A stretch of DNA of 24,323 bases, from the NCBI GenBank assembly GCA_030374735.1, contig JASCIV010000329.1, positions 1 to 24,323 of the forward strand, in the 5' to 3' direction. This document shows positions 9,400 through 17,007 of the stretch, piece by piece. Both the position numbers and the translations under genes were made by a program. Below the pieces are notes generated by a model, which saw only the letters and a list, made by a program, of their open reading frames with translations, did no database searches and was not told the DNA's origin. The first letter of the stretch is position 1, and each line of letters starts with the position of its first letter. Origin of the DNA: Gracilaria caudata (taxonomy: Eukaryota; Rhodophyta; Florideophyceae; Gracilariales; Gracilariaceae).

Positions 9400-11103
9400 A
9401 TGCCGAAAGTGAAACCGAAGTTGGCCGCCGGCGTGGGCGGCAACAAGCCGCGTCATTCCATGGACGTCAACCGTGGCAACCATAAAATCGGCCATGGAAG
9501 AGACAAGGCCACCGTGAAACGAATTCAGATGTACAAGACAAAGGCACACAAGCGCGATCGAAACGGAAAGATAATCAAGGATGCTGGAGATTTGACCAGC
9601 TCCACGCCGGAGGTTGGCGCGGGTCGCGTCGCTCCAAACAGAAAGTGGTTTGGAAATACTCGAGTCGTGCAGCAGAAGGATTTGAGCAGATTCCGAGACG
9701 CCATGGCAAAGGCTCAGGCCGACCCGTTTTCTGTGCTGCTCAAACAGAAAAAGTTGCCTATGACGCTTGTGTCTGAGCCGCAGAGCGAGAGTCGCGCCTT
9801 GGCAGGCTCTCAAATGGGCCTTTTGGTAAACGAGCCGTTCGAGCACACCTTTTCCAAGAAGAGAAGAAGAAAACGTCCCAAATTGGCAGCTGCATCATAC
9901 GAGCAATTGTTCAACAATGCCCAACAAAGCAACACACAATACGAGAATGAGATAGAAAGAAAAGAACAATATGCGGAGGAGCTAGCGAAAAAAGCTGCCG
10001 CCGAAGCTCCACCGGATCCGGATGCAAAGACTGGACTTCGTTTCGATGATCTGAAGACTGCTCATCGAGAACGCGTGTTTGACAAGGGACAGAGTAAGAG
10101 AATATGGGCCGAATTACACAAGGTTGTCGACTCCAGTGACGTAGTCATTCAAGTGCTCGATGCGCGTGATCCCATGGGTACGCGCTGCCCGTACCTTGAA
10201 AAGTTTCTGAAACGGCAATGCTCCCACAAACACATGATTCTGTTGCTGAACAAAGCTGACTTGGTGCCCACTTGGGTTTCATCAGCATGGCTCAAAATAC
10301 TTAGTACCGAGTATCCTACACTAGTGTTTCACTCAAGCATTACGAATCCGTTCGGAAAAGGTTCGCTTATTAATCTCTTGCGACAGTTTAAAGCCCTCCA
10401 TCCGGAGAAGAAGTCAATCTCATGCGGCTTGGTTGGATATCCGAATGTCGGCAAATCCAGTGTCATTAACACACTAAGGGGGAAAAAGGTATCCAAGGTT
10501 GCACCCATTCCTGGCGAAACCAAGGTTTGGCAGTACGTCACAATGTTCCGTTCCATATTTCTCATTGACTGTCCAGGTGTTGTACATGACTCAACCAGAA
10601 ATTCCCAATCCGAAGCAGTTTTGAAGGGGGTTGTAAGGATCGAGTCCCTCCGTGGCATGGCAGCAGAATACATCCCTGCCCTCCTGGAGCGCGTCAAGGA
10701 AAAACATATTCAGTGTACATACGGCATTGATACTTGGGAACGTCCAGGTGATTTACTGGAGAAGCTTGCTCGAAAAACTGGAAAACTGTTGAAAGGCGGT
10801 GAGCCAGATGTGAACACGGTAGGGAGAATGATGCTCAGCGACTTTCAGAGAGGAAAACTTCCATGGTTTATTCCACCTCCAACTGAAGAAAACGAAGAAG
10901 CGAGGGATGAAGAGACTGATGACGCTTCTGAAAGAAACCCGAGTGATGAGGAGCTTAGAAAGCAAAATGAGCTGAAAAGTGCGGATTCAAGCAATGATGA
11001 TTCAGCTGATGATCCCCAACAAGATGTTGGCGGTGTTGTTACTGTCGAGCATGAAAACATTAAGAACCTTAAAGTTTCGAAACGGGTAGCTGACGACGAT
11101 TGA
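9400..11103 (+). CDS. NOG2: Nucleolar GTP-binding protein 2 (NOG2/NUG2), 60S ribosome assembly GTPase
   Basis: This GTPase acts on pre-60S particles in the nucleolus and nucleus, at the step before nuclear export. The 567-residue protein starts MPKVKPK and has the NGP1NT region: ATVKRIQMYKTKAH, KIIKDAG, KWFGNTRVV and a DPFSVLLKQKKLPM block. The GTPase is circularly permuted as in the YlqF/YRG family: NKAD (G4) at 284-287 comes before GYPNVGKSS (G1) at 346-354 and DCPGV (G3) at 390-394. The C-terminal part has an acidic, Ser/Glu-rich tail, usual for eukaryotic members. The frame is open from a GTG at 9367, but the ATG at 9400 begins the family's normal N-terminus. No intron is seen. It is convergent with SF3B4, 330 bases away. 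Confidence 0.95.
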   Translation: MPKVKPKLAAGVGGNKPRHSMDVNRGNHKIGHGRDKATVKRIQMYKTKAHKRDRNGKIIKDAGDLTSSTPEVGAGRVAPNRKWFGNTRVVQQKDLSRFRDAMAKAQADPFSVLLKQKKLPMTLVSEPQSESRALAGSQMGLLVNEPFEHTFSKKRRRKRPKLAAASYEQLFNNAQQSNTQYENEIERKEQYAEELAKKAAAEAPPDPDAKTGLRFDDLKTAHRERVFDKGQSKRIWAELHKVVDSSDVVIQVLDARDPMGTRCPYLEKFLKRQCSHKHMILLLNKADLVPTWVSSAWLKILSTEYPTLVFHSSITNPFGKGSLINLLRQFKALHPEKKSISCGLVGYPNVGKSSVINTLRGKKVSKVAPIPGETKVWQYVTMFRSIFLIDCPGVVHDSTRNSQSEAVLKGVVRIESLRGMAAEYIPALLERVKEKHIQCTYGIDTWERPGDLLEKLARKTGKLLKGGEPDVNTVGRMMLSDFQRGKLPWFIPPPTEENEEARDEETDDASERNPSDEELRKQNELKSADSSNDDSADDPQQDVGGVVTVEHENIKNLKVSKRVADDD

Positions 11104-11433
11104 GCCAGAAATCGTAAACAGTTGCGTAGTTGAGAGCCTTCTTGTGCTCTAGTCAGCTTCACATGTTTCAACGTTTCCAGTTAACAAATCAGCCACATCT
11201 ATGACGCACCACCAACAGATACTCCGTTGGATTATGCTGTGGGGTGCCACAGAATGTTTCCCATCCACCGATACGTTTCTACAATAATTCTGCGCAAAAC
11301 GAGATTCATACTGACCGCCTCTTCTGGATCACACACCATTGAGGGTTTGTGTTTCTCGAGCACAGGAAGAGCGTTGTTGACCGCTCGAATATAAGAACCC
11401 GTGTGTAGTTGGAACGCAGAGCGTGTTTGCAGA
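11104..11433. other. Convergent 3' region between NOG2 and SF3B4
   Basis: This holds the 3' untranslated regions of both genes. A minus-strand frame (11232-11636) stays open through it and overlaps the SF3B4 end in another frame, but it resembles nothing. No hairpin or repeat stood out. Confidence 0.5.
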
Positions 11434-12471
11434 TCACCTTCCCCGTCTGTATTGAGGAGCAGCTTCGTCGGGGATTGGTCTGGGCGATGGAACGGTAGGC
11501 ACAGGTTGCTGAGGATATGTAGAAGATCTGTTACTTTGGTTAGCGCTTCCAAATTGACGGTTTTGAGTCCAACCAATTTGCGAGGGAGCCACAACATTTG
11601 GCGGTGGATAATGATTCGCCTGAGAGGTTTGTCCATGTTGCTGGGGGACTACCCCCGACCAGTTTGACACATGAGCTTGGGATGGATAGTCGTAAGGCTG
11701 TGGTGGAAACGCCGGAATACGAGGATCTGGCGGATACATTGGGGTCGCATGAGGAGGAAGTCGGTGACCGGTCGGAACTCGCCTTGGTGGTTTGTCAGAA
11801 AACAGAGTGTGCGGGCGCAGTTGATTCTCAAGGTCTGCGGATCGACGGGCTTCTGCGCCCTTGACTGCCAAAATTCGTTCTGCTTGAGAACCGTGCCTCT
11901 CGCGCTTCTCGGAGTCCTTCTTGTACGCGTATTGAACAGTAATAGGAGTGTTACAAACGTATTGCCCGTTCATCGCGGCTACAGCAGCATCAGAATGCTC
12001 GAAACAAGAGTATTTGACAAAGCCGTAGCGCTTCGACTGGTTGGTATTAGGATCTCGCATGATAAAAGGAGCTTCGACCAACGGCCCAAACGCGGAGAAG
12101 GCATCGTGGAGCAGTTTTTCGTCGACTTCATCCACAAGATTACCGATGAAAAGATTTGCACCAACATCTTGGGTGCGACGATCCATTGTGGACTGAGAGA
12201 TCCGAATGGGCTTTGAATAGAGGGGGGTGAGATTTAAGACTTTTGCGGCATAAAGGGCGTCCAGCGGGGTATAAAACTCGCAAAAGCCGTACCCAAAGTG
12301 CTCGCCGGTGATGCGATTGCGCGGGATGTAGACGTGACGCACTGGGGCGGCTTGAACCATAAGCTCCCACAGCAGCGCATCGGTAACTTTTTCATCGAGC
12401 TGGGCAATGTGAACGGTGGCATCAGCGTTCCTTTCCGTGGGATTTCTGTTGCTAGCCAGCGTGGCCGCCAT
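11434..12471 (-). CDS. SF3B4: Splicing factor 3B subunit 4 (SF3B4/SAP49/Hsh49)
   Basis: Component of the SF3B complex of the U2 snRNP, touching pre-mRNA near the branch site. The 345-residue protein has two RRMs close to the N-terminus, at about 18-94 and 105-183. Each has an RNP1-like core (GYGFCEF and RYGFVKY), and the second has an RNP2 (LFIGNL). The short linker (STMDRRTQDVGA) and the segment after RRM2 (AYKKDSEKRERHGSQAERILA) are typical of SF3B4. The rest is the usual Pro/Gln-rich tail, shorter than in the human protein (424 residues). The frame opens at a TTG (12507), but the first ATG, at 12471, gives the family N-terminus. No intron is seen, fittingly in a genome that keeps only a few introns. 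Confidence 0.95.
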   Translation of the reverse strand: MAATLASNRNPTERNADATVHIAQLDEKVTDALLWELMVQAAPVRHVYIPRNRITGEHFGYGFCEFYTPLDALYAAKVLNLTPLYSKPIRISQSTMDRRTQDVGANLFIGNLVDEVDEKLLHDAFSAFGPLVEAPFIMRDPNTNQSKRYGFVKYSCFEHSDAAVAAMNGQYVCNTPITVQYAYKKDSEKRERHGSQAERILAVKGAEARRSADLENQLRPHTLFSDKPPRRVPTGHRLPPHATPMYPPDPRIPAFPPQPYDYPSQAHVSNWSGVVPQQHGQTSQANHYPPPNVVAPSQIGWTQNRQFGSANQSNRSSTYPQQPVPTVPSPRPIPDEAAPQYRRGR

Positions 12472-13055
12472 TGTGCTATCGGGGAAGGAGAAACGAGGAA
12501 CTGGCAATGCTGGGCTGAATATGTATGAAGAGGGGTGGAAAGCTGGCTGGCGAAGTAGCGAACTCTACGACAGTATCTAGGTTAACTACTAGAGGGGGAA
12601 CGCTACCCCTGTAGGACTTGCACCATAACCTTATCTAACGAGGTGGCAGACGCCGAGACGAGCTTGATCCGTGCCGAATCGGCACTGCCGACATGCATTT
12701 CTAGAAGAACAACCAGTGGACGTCGGACACTTGGCCGCGTCTGCTCGCGACATCGCCTTCCAACCGAAAAAAGAGTGGACAGAGGGCTGCGAAACAGCCA
12801 TGCCACATTACATTGTTGGCAGACGTCATCAACCCAAATAAGTGCGAATTGCCACAGTTGCCCATCCCTCCCAGCACCCGACGCTCCAGCGCCCCCGAAC
12901 GTTTCTCCGTTCCTCGCCGCTCCCAGCTATCATACAGTGAGCGTTCCTCTCCCTGCAGGGGCAGAATTGCTAGCCTCGTAGCGCTGAACTCATTTCGACC
13001 CGTACTGGCGCGCCTTCGTCCGCTTTTGTTGGCGAAGACACTTTGATTGTGCGCC
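12472..13055. promoter_or_regulatory. Divergent promoter region between SF3B4 and the AYDTYRP-repeat gene
   Basis: About 580 bases separate the two divergent starts and must hold both promoters. A near-perfect inverted repeat lies at 12671-12685 (see separate entry). The stretch nearer to 13055 is C/T-rich. No gene with family resemblance is seen. Confidence 0.5.
12671..12685. promoter_or_regulatory. Palindromic element in divergent promoter
   Basis: GTGCCGA, one base, then TCGGCAC: two 7-base arms that are exact inverse complements. The size and near-perfect symmetry suit a dimeric transcription-factor site, about 200 bases from the SF3B4 start and 370 from the other gene. The function is inference. 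Confidence 0.3.
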
Positions 13056-14858
13056 ATGTCGCGCTACAACGACTACGACTCGCGCGCACCTCGCCGCTCA
13101 GGCGGTTACGGCGCCTCATACGACGCCGACCGCAGTCGCGACCGTGAACGCGGTCGTGACCGCAGTCGCGAGCGCGACCGAGCTCCTCGCGATGATTATT
13201 CATCACGAGCTCCTATTCCAACAATCCCAGCCTCAGCTGCGTACGATACATATCGTCCGCCGAGTCTGCAGGGAAGATCGTCTCGTTCAGCATACGACAC
13301 TTATCGTCCAGGGGCCTCTTCGGGCTCCTCAGGCTCTGCGTATGATACCTATCGCCCGCCGGCAGCTTCTGCTTCTGCGTATGACACCTATCGACCGAGC
13401 AGGCCGAGCAGACCCCCGCCGCGTTCTGCTTCAAGTGCCTATGACACCTACCGACCTGGTGGGCGTTCTAATCCGCCTTCTTCTTCTGCATACGACACTT
13501 ATAGGCCTCCGGAAAGGGCGCCCGTTGGCAGTGCCTACGACACTTACAGGCCGTCTGACAGAGCCCCTAGAGGAAGTGCGTACGATACCTACAGACCAAA
13601 TGGTGGGCGCGACATGCCGGTGGCAAAAGACAATGATTACAGCGCGTACGAAACCTATCGCCCGCCGGCCAATCCTTCGAAGGAGTACATGATGAAACTT
13701 GAGAAGTATGCTGGTGTGTCTTCCGCGCCATCTAGGGAAAAGGAACGTCGAACCAATAGGCGGCAGGATTATGATAGTGAGAGCGAAGAGAGCTCGGAAG
13801 AAGAAGAGGAAAAGAGGTCCAAATCTAGGAAAAAGAAGGCCTCTAAGAAAAAGTCGTCTCGAAAGAGTAAGAACAAGAAAGCGCGTTCGAGTGAGGAATC
13901 AGAAGAGGAAGAAGAAGATGACTCTGAAACTGAATCAGAGGTTGAGGATTCCGCAGAGGAAGACAGCGAATCTTCCTCTGATGAGGACAGTGAAGAAGAA
14001 GATCGCAAAAGGAAGAAGTCTTCCAAGAGAAAATCGTCAAAATCTAGGAAGTCCTCCAAATCAGATAAGAAGAAGAAGAAGACTTCCAAGAAGAATATCA
14101 GGAAGAAGAAGAAGAAGAGCGATGATTCTGACGAGTCAAGTTCATCTGAAAGCGATGAGGAAAGCGCTGATGAAACTACTGATATAACTAAGGCAGTTGT
14201 TCCAGTGAACCCTGCCAGTTTAGGTGCAACTGCTTTCGGCACAGATCCTAACACATTCCCCGATTTGATGGGTGGAACTGACTTAACAATCACACAAGAT
14301 TTTGCGAGGGAACCAACTGCGGCGGATTTTGCAAATCTACCAGGTGAGGTGCCTGAAACTCAGTCACAGTCTTTGTCTTTAGCAGGTCGCTTTCCACAGC
14401 TTGGTTCTGCGGTTTCCACGCCTTTTGGTCCTGGTGCAATGACGAACCAGGGGGTCATGCCACAAATGGGTATGGGCCCCCCGGGAATGGGCACTCCAGG
14501 CATGCCAGGAATGAACCCAATGAATGGTGGAGTAGGAATGGGAATAGGGATGTCAAATATGGGTGGTCCTGGCGTCATGGGGGGTGCCAACATGATGGGA
14601 GGCACTGGAGCAATGGGTGGAATGCAGCCAAACATGGCAATGGGTGGTGGTATGGGAATGCCAGGGGCTATGGGAATGCCAGGGGCTATGGGAATGCCGG
14701 GGGCTATGGGAATGCCAGGTGCCGTGGGAATGCCGGGAGCTGTCGGAATGCAGGGCACTATGGGCGCACAAATGCCCGTGAACAGTGGAGCCGCGCAGCC
14801 CGATCTGATGACACCTTTTGCAGGTATGAATCTTGGAGGAAACCAAAACGCATACTAG
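13056..14858 (+). CDS. AYDTYRP-repeat protein with charged middle and Met/Gly-rich tail (unrecognised)
   Basis: I recognise no catalytic or binding domain in these 600 residues. The N-terminus (1 to about 50) is Arg/Asp/Ser-rich (RSRDRERGRDRSRERDR). Residues about 62-203 hold nine copies of SAYDTYRP, the last as AYETYRP, with variable spacers. Residues about 228-375 alternate Glu/Ser blocks with Lys/Ser blocks, likely disordered and phosphorylatable. Short DLM-type peptides follow (FPDLMGGTDLT; near the end PDLMTPFAG), which recall clathrin/adaptor-binding motifs. Residues about 465-580 are Met/Gly/Pro repeats. The layout matches the ArfGAP protein encoded convergently at 15253-17007. The start is the first ATG, 13056. 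A vesicle-scaffold or condensate role is only inference. Confidence 0.8.
   Translation: MSRYNDYDSRAPRRSGGYGASYDADRSRDRERGRDRSRERDRAPRDDYSSRAPIPTIPASAAYDTYRPPSLQGRSSRSAYDTYRPGASSGSSGSAYDTYRPPAASASAYDTYRPSRPSRPPPRSASSAYDTYRPGGRSNPPSSSAYDTYRPPERAPVGSAYDTYRPSDRAPRGSAYDTYRPNGGRDMPVAKDNDYSAYETYRPPANPSKEYMMKLEKYAGVSSAPSREKERRTNRRQDYDSESEESSEEEEEKRSKSRKKKASKKKSSRKSKNKKARSSEESEEEEEDDSETESEVEDSAEEDSESSSDEDSEEEDRKRKKSSKRKSSKSRKSSKSDKKKKKTSKKNIRKKKKKSDDSDESSSSESDEESADETTDITKAVVPVNPASLGATAFGTDPNTFPDLMGGTDLTITQDFAREPTAADFANLPGEVPETQSQSLSLAGRFPQLGSAVSTPFGPGAMTNQGVMPQMGMGPPGMGTPGMPGMNPMNGGVGMGIGMSNMGGPGVMGGANMMGGTGAMGGMQPNMAMGGGMGMPGAMGMPGAMGMPGAMGMPGAVGMPGAVGMQGTMGAQMPVNSGAAQPDLMTPFAGMNLGGNQNAY
13239..13664 (+). 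repeat. Nine AYDTYRP coding repeats
   Basis: Eight exact AYDTYRP peptides and one AYETYRP, each preceded by Ser or Ala, with spacers of about 5-14 residues (longer before the last). No two copies use the same 21 bases: Tyr, Asp, Thr, Arg and Pro codons vary freely, and Arg uses CGT, CGC, CGA, AGG and AGA. The peptide is therefore kept while the DNA drifts. Confidence 0.9.
14655..14762 (+). repeat. 18-base tandem repeat coding GMPGAM
   Basis: Six head-to-tail copies of GGAATGCCAGGGGCTATG with few differences; the last two or three are more diverged. Unlike the AYDTYRP copies, these are nearly identical in DNA, which indicates recent slippage or unequal exchange. Copy number is likely polymorphic. 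Confidence 0.85.
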
Positions 14859-15252
14859 ATGCAAGCTTGAAAGTACGCTCTGCTACTCTAGCATACCGTT
14901 AGGCGCCACAAAATCGGTAGCTATACAAGACTAGGTGTGAAGGAACTGGCATGTTCATATAAAAGACTAAGTGTATCGTTTCAAGCACTCGTTTGAGAAG
15001 AGTTTTCTGACTTTATATTTCAACCGACAGGGATACACCGAAGAGTTTTTGCCACGAGGAGATAAAACGGACATCGAACAATTGGGAGGGACGTCTATGG
15101 GGTGAAATGTTTTTATCCTTACTCATATCCCTCCTGGAAACACAAAGAAAATATGTCTTCTACGACAAACGGTGCTACGCGACTCGGCCTACTCTGTCTA
15201 ATCTTTCGTAAACGTACATACCAAAATCATTTTGGTACAAGAAAACTAGGAC
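14859..15252. other. Convergent 3' region between repeat gene and ArfGAP gene
   Basis: It contains the 3' ends of both transcripts and no supported gene. Its one notable structure is the inverted repeat at 15219-15237. Confidence 0.5.
15219..15237 (-). terminator. AT-rich inverted repeat just past the ArfGAP stop
   Basis: TACCAAAAT, one base, then ATTTTGGTA: two exact 9-base arms, 15 bases beyond the ArfGAP stop codon. As RNA it could fold into an 8-base stem with a 3-base loop. A role in 3' end formation or mRNA stability is possible but unproved; a protein site is the alternative. Confidence 0.3.
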
Positions 15253-17007
15253 TTAGGACGCCGGAGGACCTGGAGGCGGACCAGGTGGTGGGCCAGCCGG
15301 CATGCCCAAAGGAGGCGGGGGAGGCGGTTGAACCGACGACGATCCCACTGGTTGTGGTCTTGAATTCATGTTCAAGTTGTGCATGCCGTTAATTAGACCG
15401 GGGACGCCTGGTACACCACCGCTTTGTGGCATGTTCGGTGCGTTTGGCATGGGAGGCATCCCTCCCATCATTCCAGGCGGCATGGGAGGCATTGGCGGCA
15501 TACCAGGTATTCCCATAGGAGGCGGCATCATACCAGGCGGCGCCATCATGGGCATGAAACCACCTCCTGGCATTGGCATAACACTGCCGTACACAGACAT
15601 AGGTGGCATCATCGGTATTTGAGCAGTTTGATAGGCTTGTTGCATTGCTTGAGGAATGCTCTGTCCCGCATTCGCTCCGCTTGCGGCAGGATTCGCTGGT
15701 CGTGGGTTCTCATCTGTCTTACCATCTCCCATCCATTCCGACATAAGATCAAATTCCGAAGCGTCAACCGGTCCACCCTTGCCACCCTTACCTGAATTTG
15801 ATTCCCGGTCTTCGCGCTTTGAAGATTTTTTCTTCGACTTGCGACCGACCTCCTCTTCCTCTGAAGAATATTCTTCATCATCGTACGCACCGTTCTCTTC
15901 GTATTCTTCATTCCTTCGCTTGCTCCTTCCGTCCTTTGAAGCCTTCTTCTTTGACTTTTTGGTTCCTCTCTTTCTGTAGCCCCCTTCCTGGTCTTCGTCA
16001 TCATAGTCATCATTTTCGTATCCCTGATCGCTGTCGACAGATTCGCTCCTCTTTTTTCTGCCTTTCGAACGTTCCTTTGTAGACTTCTTTTTTCTGCTTC
16101 CACGGTCCTCTTCTAAATCACTATACGAGTCCTGACTGCTAGGTTTCGTTGAGCTTCTTTCCGAATGGCGACGTTCGCGATCGCGGCTACTCGCATTACT
16201 AGCATAATCTTCATAGGCTTCCTCACGATACCTTGAGCGCGAACTTCGAGGAAAGCCGTAAGGGACAACAGGGGTTGGTTGAGGAGGTTGGAAACGATCT
16301 TGTGGTGCATTTGTGCGATATCGATCCGGGTATGGAGGAGCGCTCATCGGTCTTCCGTAGTAGTCTTCTCGAGGTCTCCGTACATGCTCCGACTGCGGCA
16401 TCGTTAGTTGCTGCGGTGGTGGTGGGGGAGGTCTCTGATCGCCAAATCTAGAAGCCCAGTATCCTTTCCCGCGACCTGGAGGCGCCGGACCGTCACGGAA
16501 AAGCTCGTGCTCTCGGCGCATCGGACGCTCTCTCCTAGAACGCTCAATTTGCGCATCGTAGCCTTTGTTTTCGTAGTAAGAACGTTGCGGGTCTGGTTGA
16601 GATGGCGGCGGATTTGCAGTTTGAGGCTTCTTAAAAATACCCTCATACTTCAACCACAGAAACTCTCGCAAAGCTTCACGGTCTCTTCTGTCCGGCTCTG
16701 GAAACTCGCGACTGTCCCATACTGCGAGGAATTTTCGGTTGGCTATGTCATTGCCGACCGTGTCCATGCGACGCACGTCCTCGTGGGTAAGGTCGCCGCC
16801 AAACACATCTTTTAACTTCCTGTTCGAAGAGGTACGATGAAAATCAGCACAAACCTCGCAGATGAAAGTGCCTATGGTGAGATTGATGAATTCAGGGTTG
16901 GACACCCCACAATCGGCACAATATTGATTCCCCTCTAGCCTCCCTTGCACATCCCTGAGCGCATGCTCGGCGTCCTGTGCAGCACGCGAGACATAACGCG
17001 ATGACAT
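15253..17007 (-). CDS. ArfGAP-domain protein, AGFG/AGD14-like, with disordered tail
   Basis: ArfGAPs switch off Arf GTPases on membranes. The domain occupies residues about 12-127. Its zinc finger is C30-x2-C33-x16-C50-x2-C53, the exact ArfGAP spacing, and HR at 57-58 supplies the catalytic-type arginine. The following GNDIANRKFLAVWD and REFLWLKYEGIF resemble the AGFG/HRB and plant AGD14 branch. The usual LGVH/SRVRS segment after HR is poorly kept (TSSNRKLKDVF), so catalytic activity is not assured. Then come an Arg/Tyr/Pro-rich region, a Lys/Ser/Glu-rich stretch (about 290-400), the peptide EFDLMSEWMGDG, and a Met/Pro/Gly-rich end with poly-Pro. The total is 584 residues from the ATG at 17007. 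The tail layout mirrors the convergent gene 13056-14858. Confidence 0.88.
   Translation of the reverse strand: MSSRYVSRAAQDAEHALRDVQGRLEGNQYCADCGVSNPEFINLTIGTFICEVCADFHRTSSNRKLKDVFGGDLTHEDVRRMDTVGNDIANRKFLAVWDSREFPEPDRRDREALREFLWLKYEGIFKKPQTANPPPSQPDPQRSYYENKGYDAQIERSRRERPMRREHELFRDGPAPPGRGKGYWASRFGDQRPPPPPPQQLTMPQSEHVRRPREDYYGRPMSAPPYPDRYRTNAPQDRFQPPQPTPVVPYGFPRSSRSRYREEAYEDYASNASSRDRERRHSERSSTKPSSQDSYSDLEEDRGSRKKKSTKERSKGRKKRSESVDSDQGYENDDYDDEDQEGGYRKRGTKKSKKKASKDGRSKRRNEEYEENGAYDDEEYSSEEEEVGRKSKKKSSKREDRESNSGKGGKGGPVDASEFDLMSEWMGDGKTDENPRPANPAASGANAGQSIPQAMQQAYQTAQIPMMPPMSVYGSVMPMPGGGFMPMMAPPGMMPPPMGIPGMPPMPPMPPGMMGGMPPMPNAPNMPQSGGVPGVPGLINGMHNLNMNSRPQPVGSSSVQPPPPPPLGMPAGPPPGPPPGPPAS

Noticed and set aside
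11232..11636. 134-codon minus-strand frame overlapping the SF3B4 end
   Set aside because: Out of frame with SF3B4 over about 200 bases and otherwise in its 3' untranslated region; no recognisable domain.
12590..12670. Possible tRNA or small structured RNA near AGGGG/CCCCT
   Set aside because: A 5-base stem only, no T-loop consensus, no cloverleaf.
13239..13664. CRISPR-like spaced repeats
   Set aside because: The repeats are peptide repeats with different codons, in a eukaryotic coding sequence; DNA copies are not identical.
13144..13692. 182-codon plus frame inside the repeat gene
   Set aside because: Shadow frame kept open by the repeated codon pattern; no domain, and the main frame is clearly the real one.
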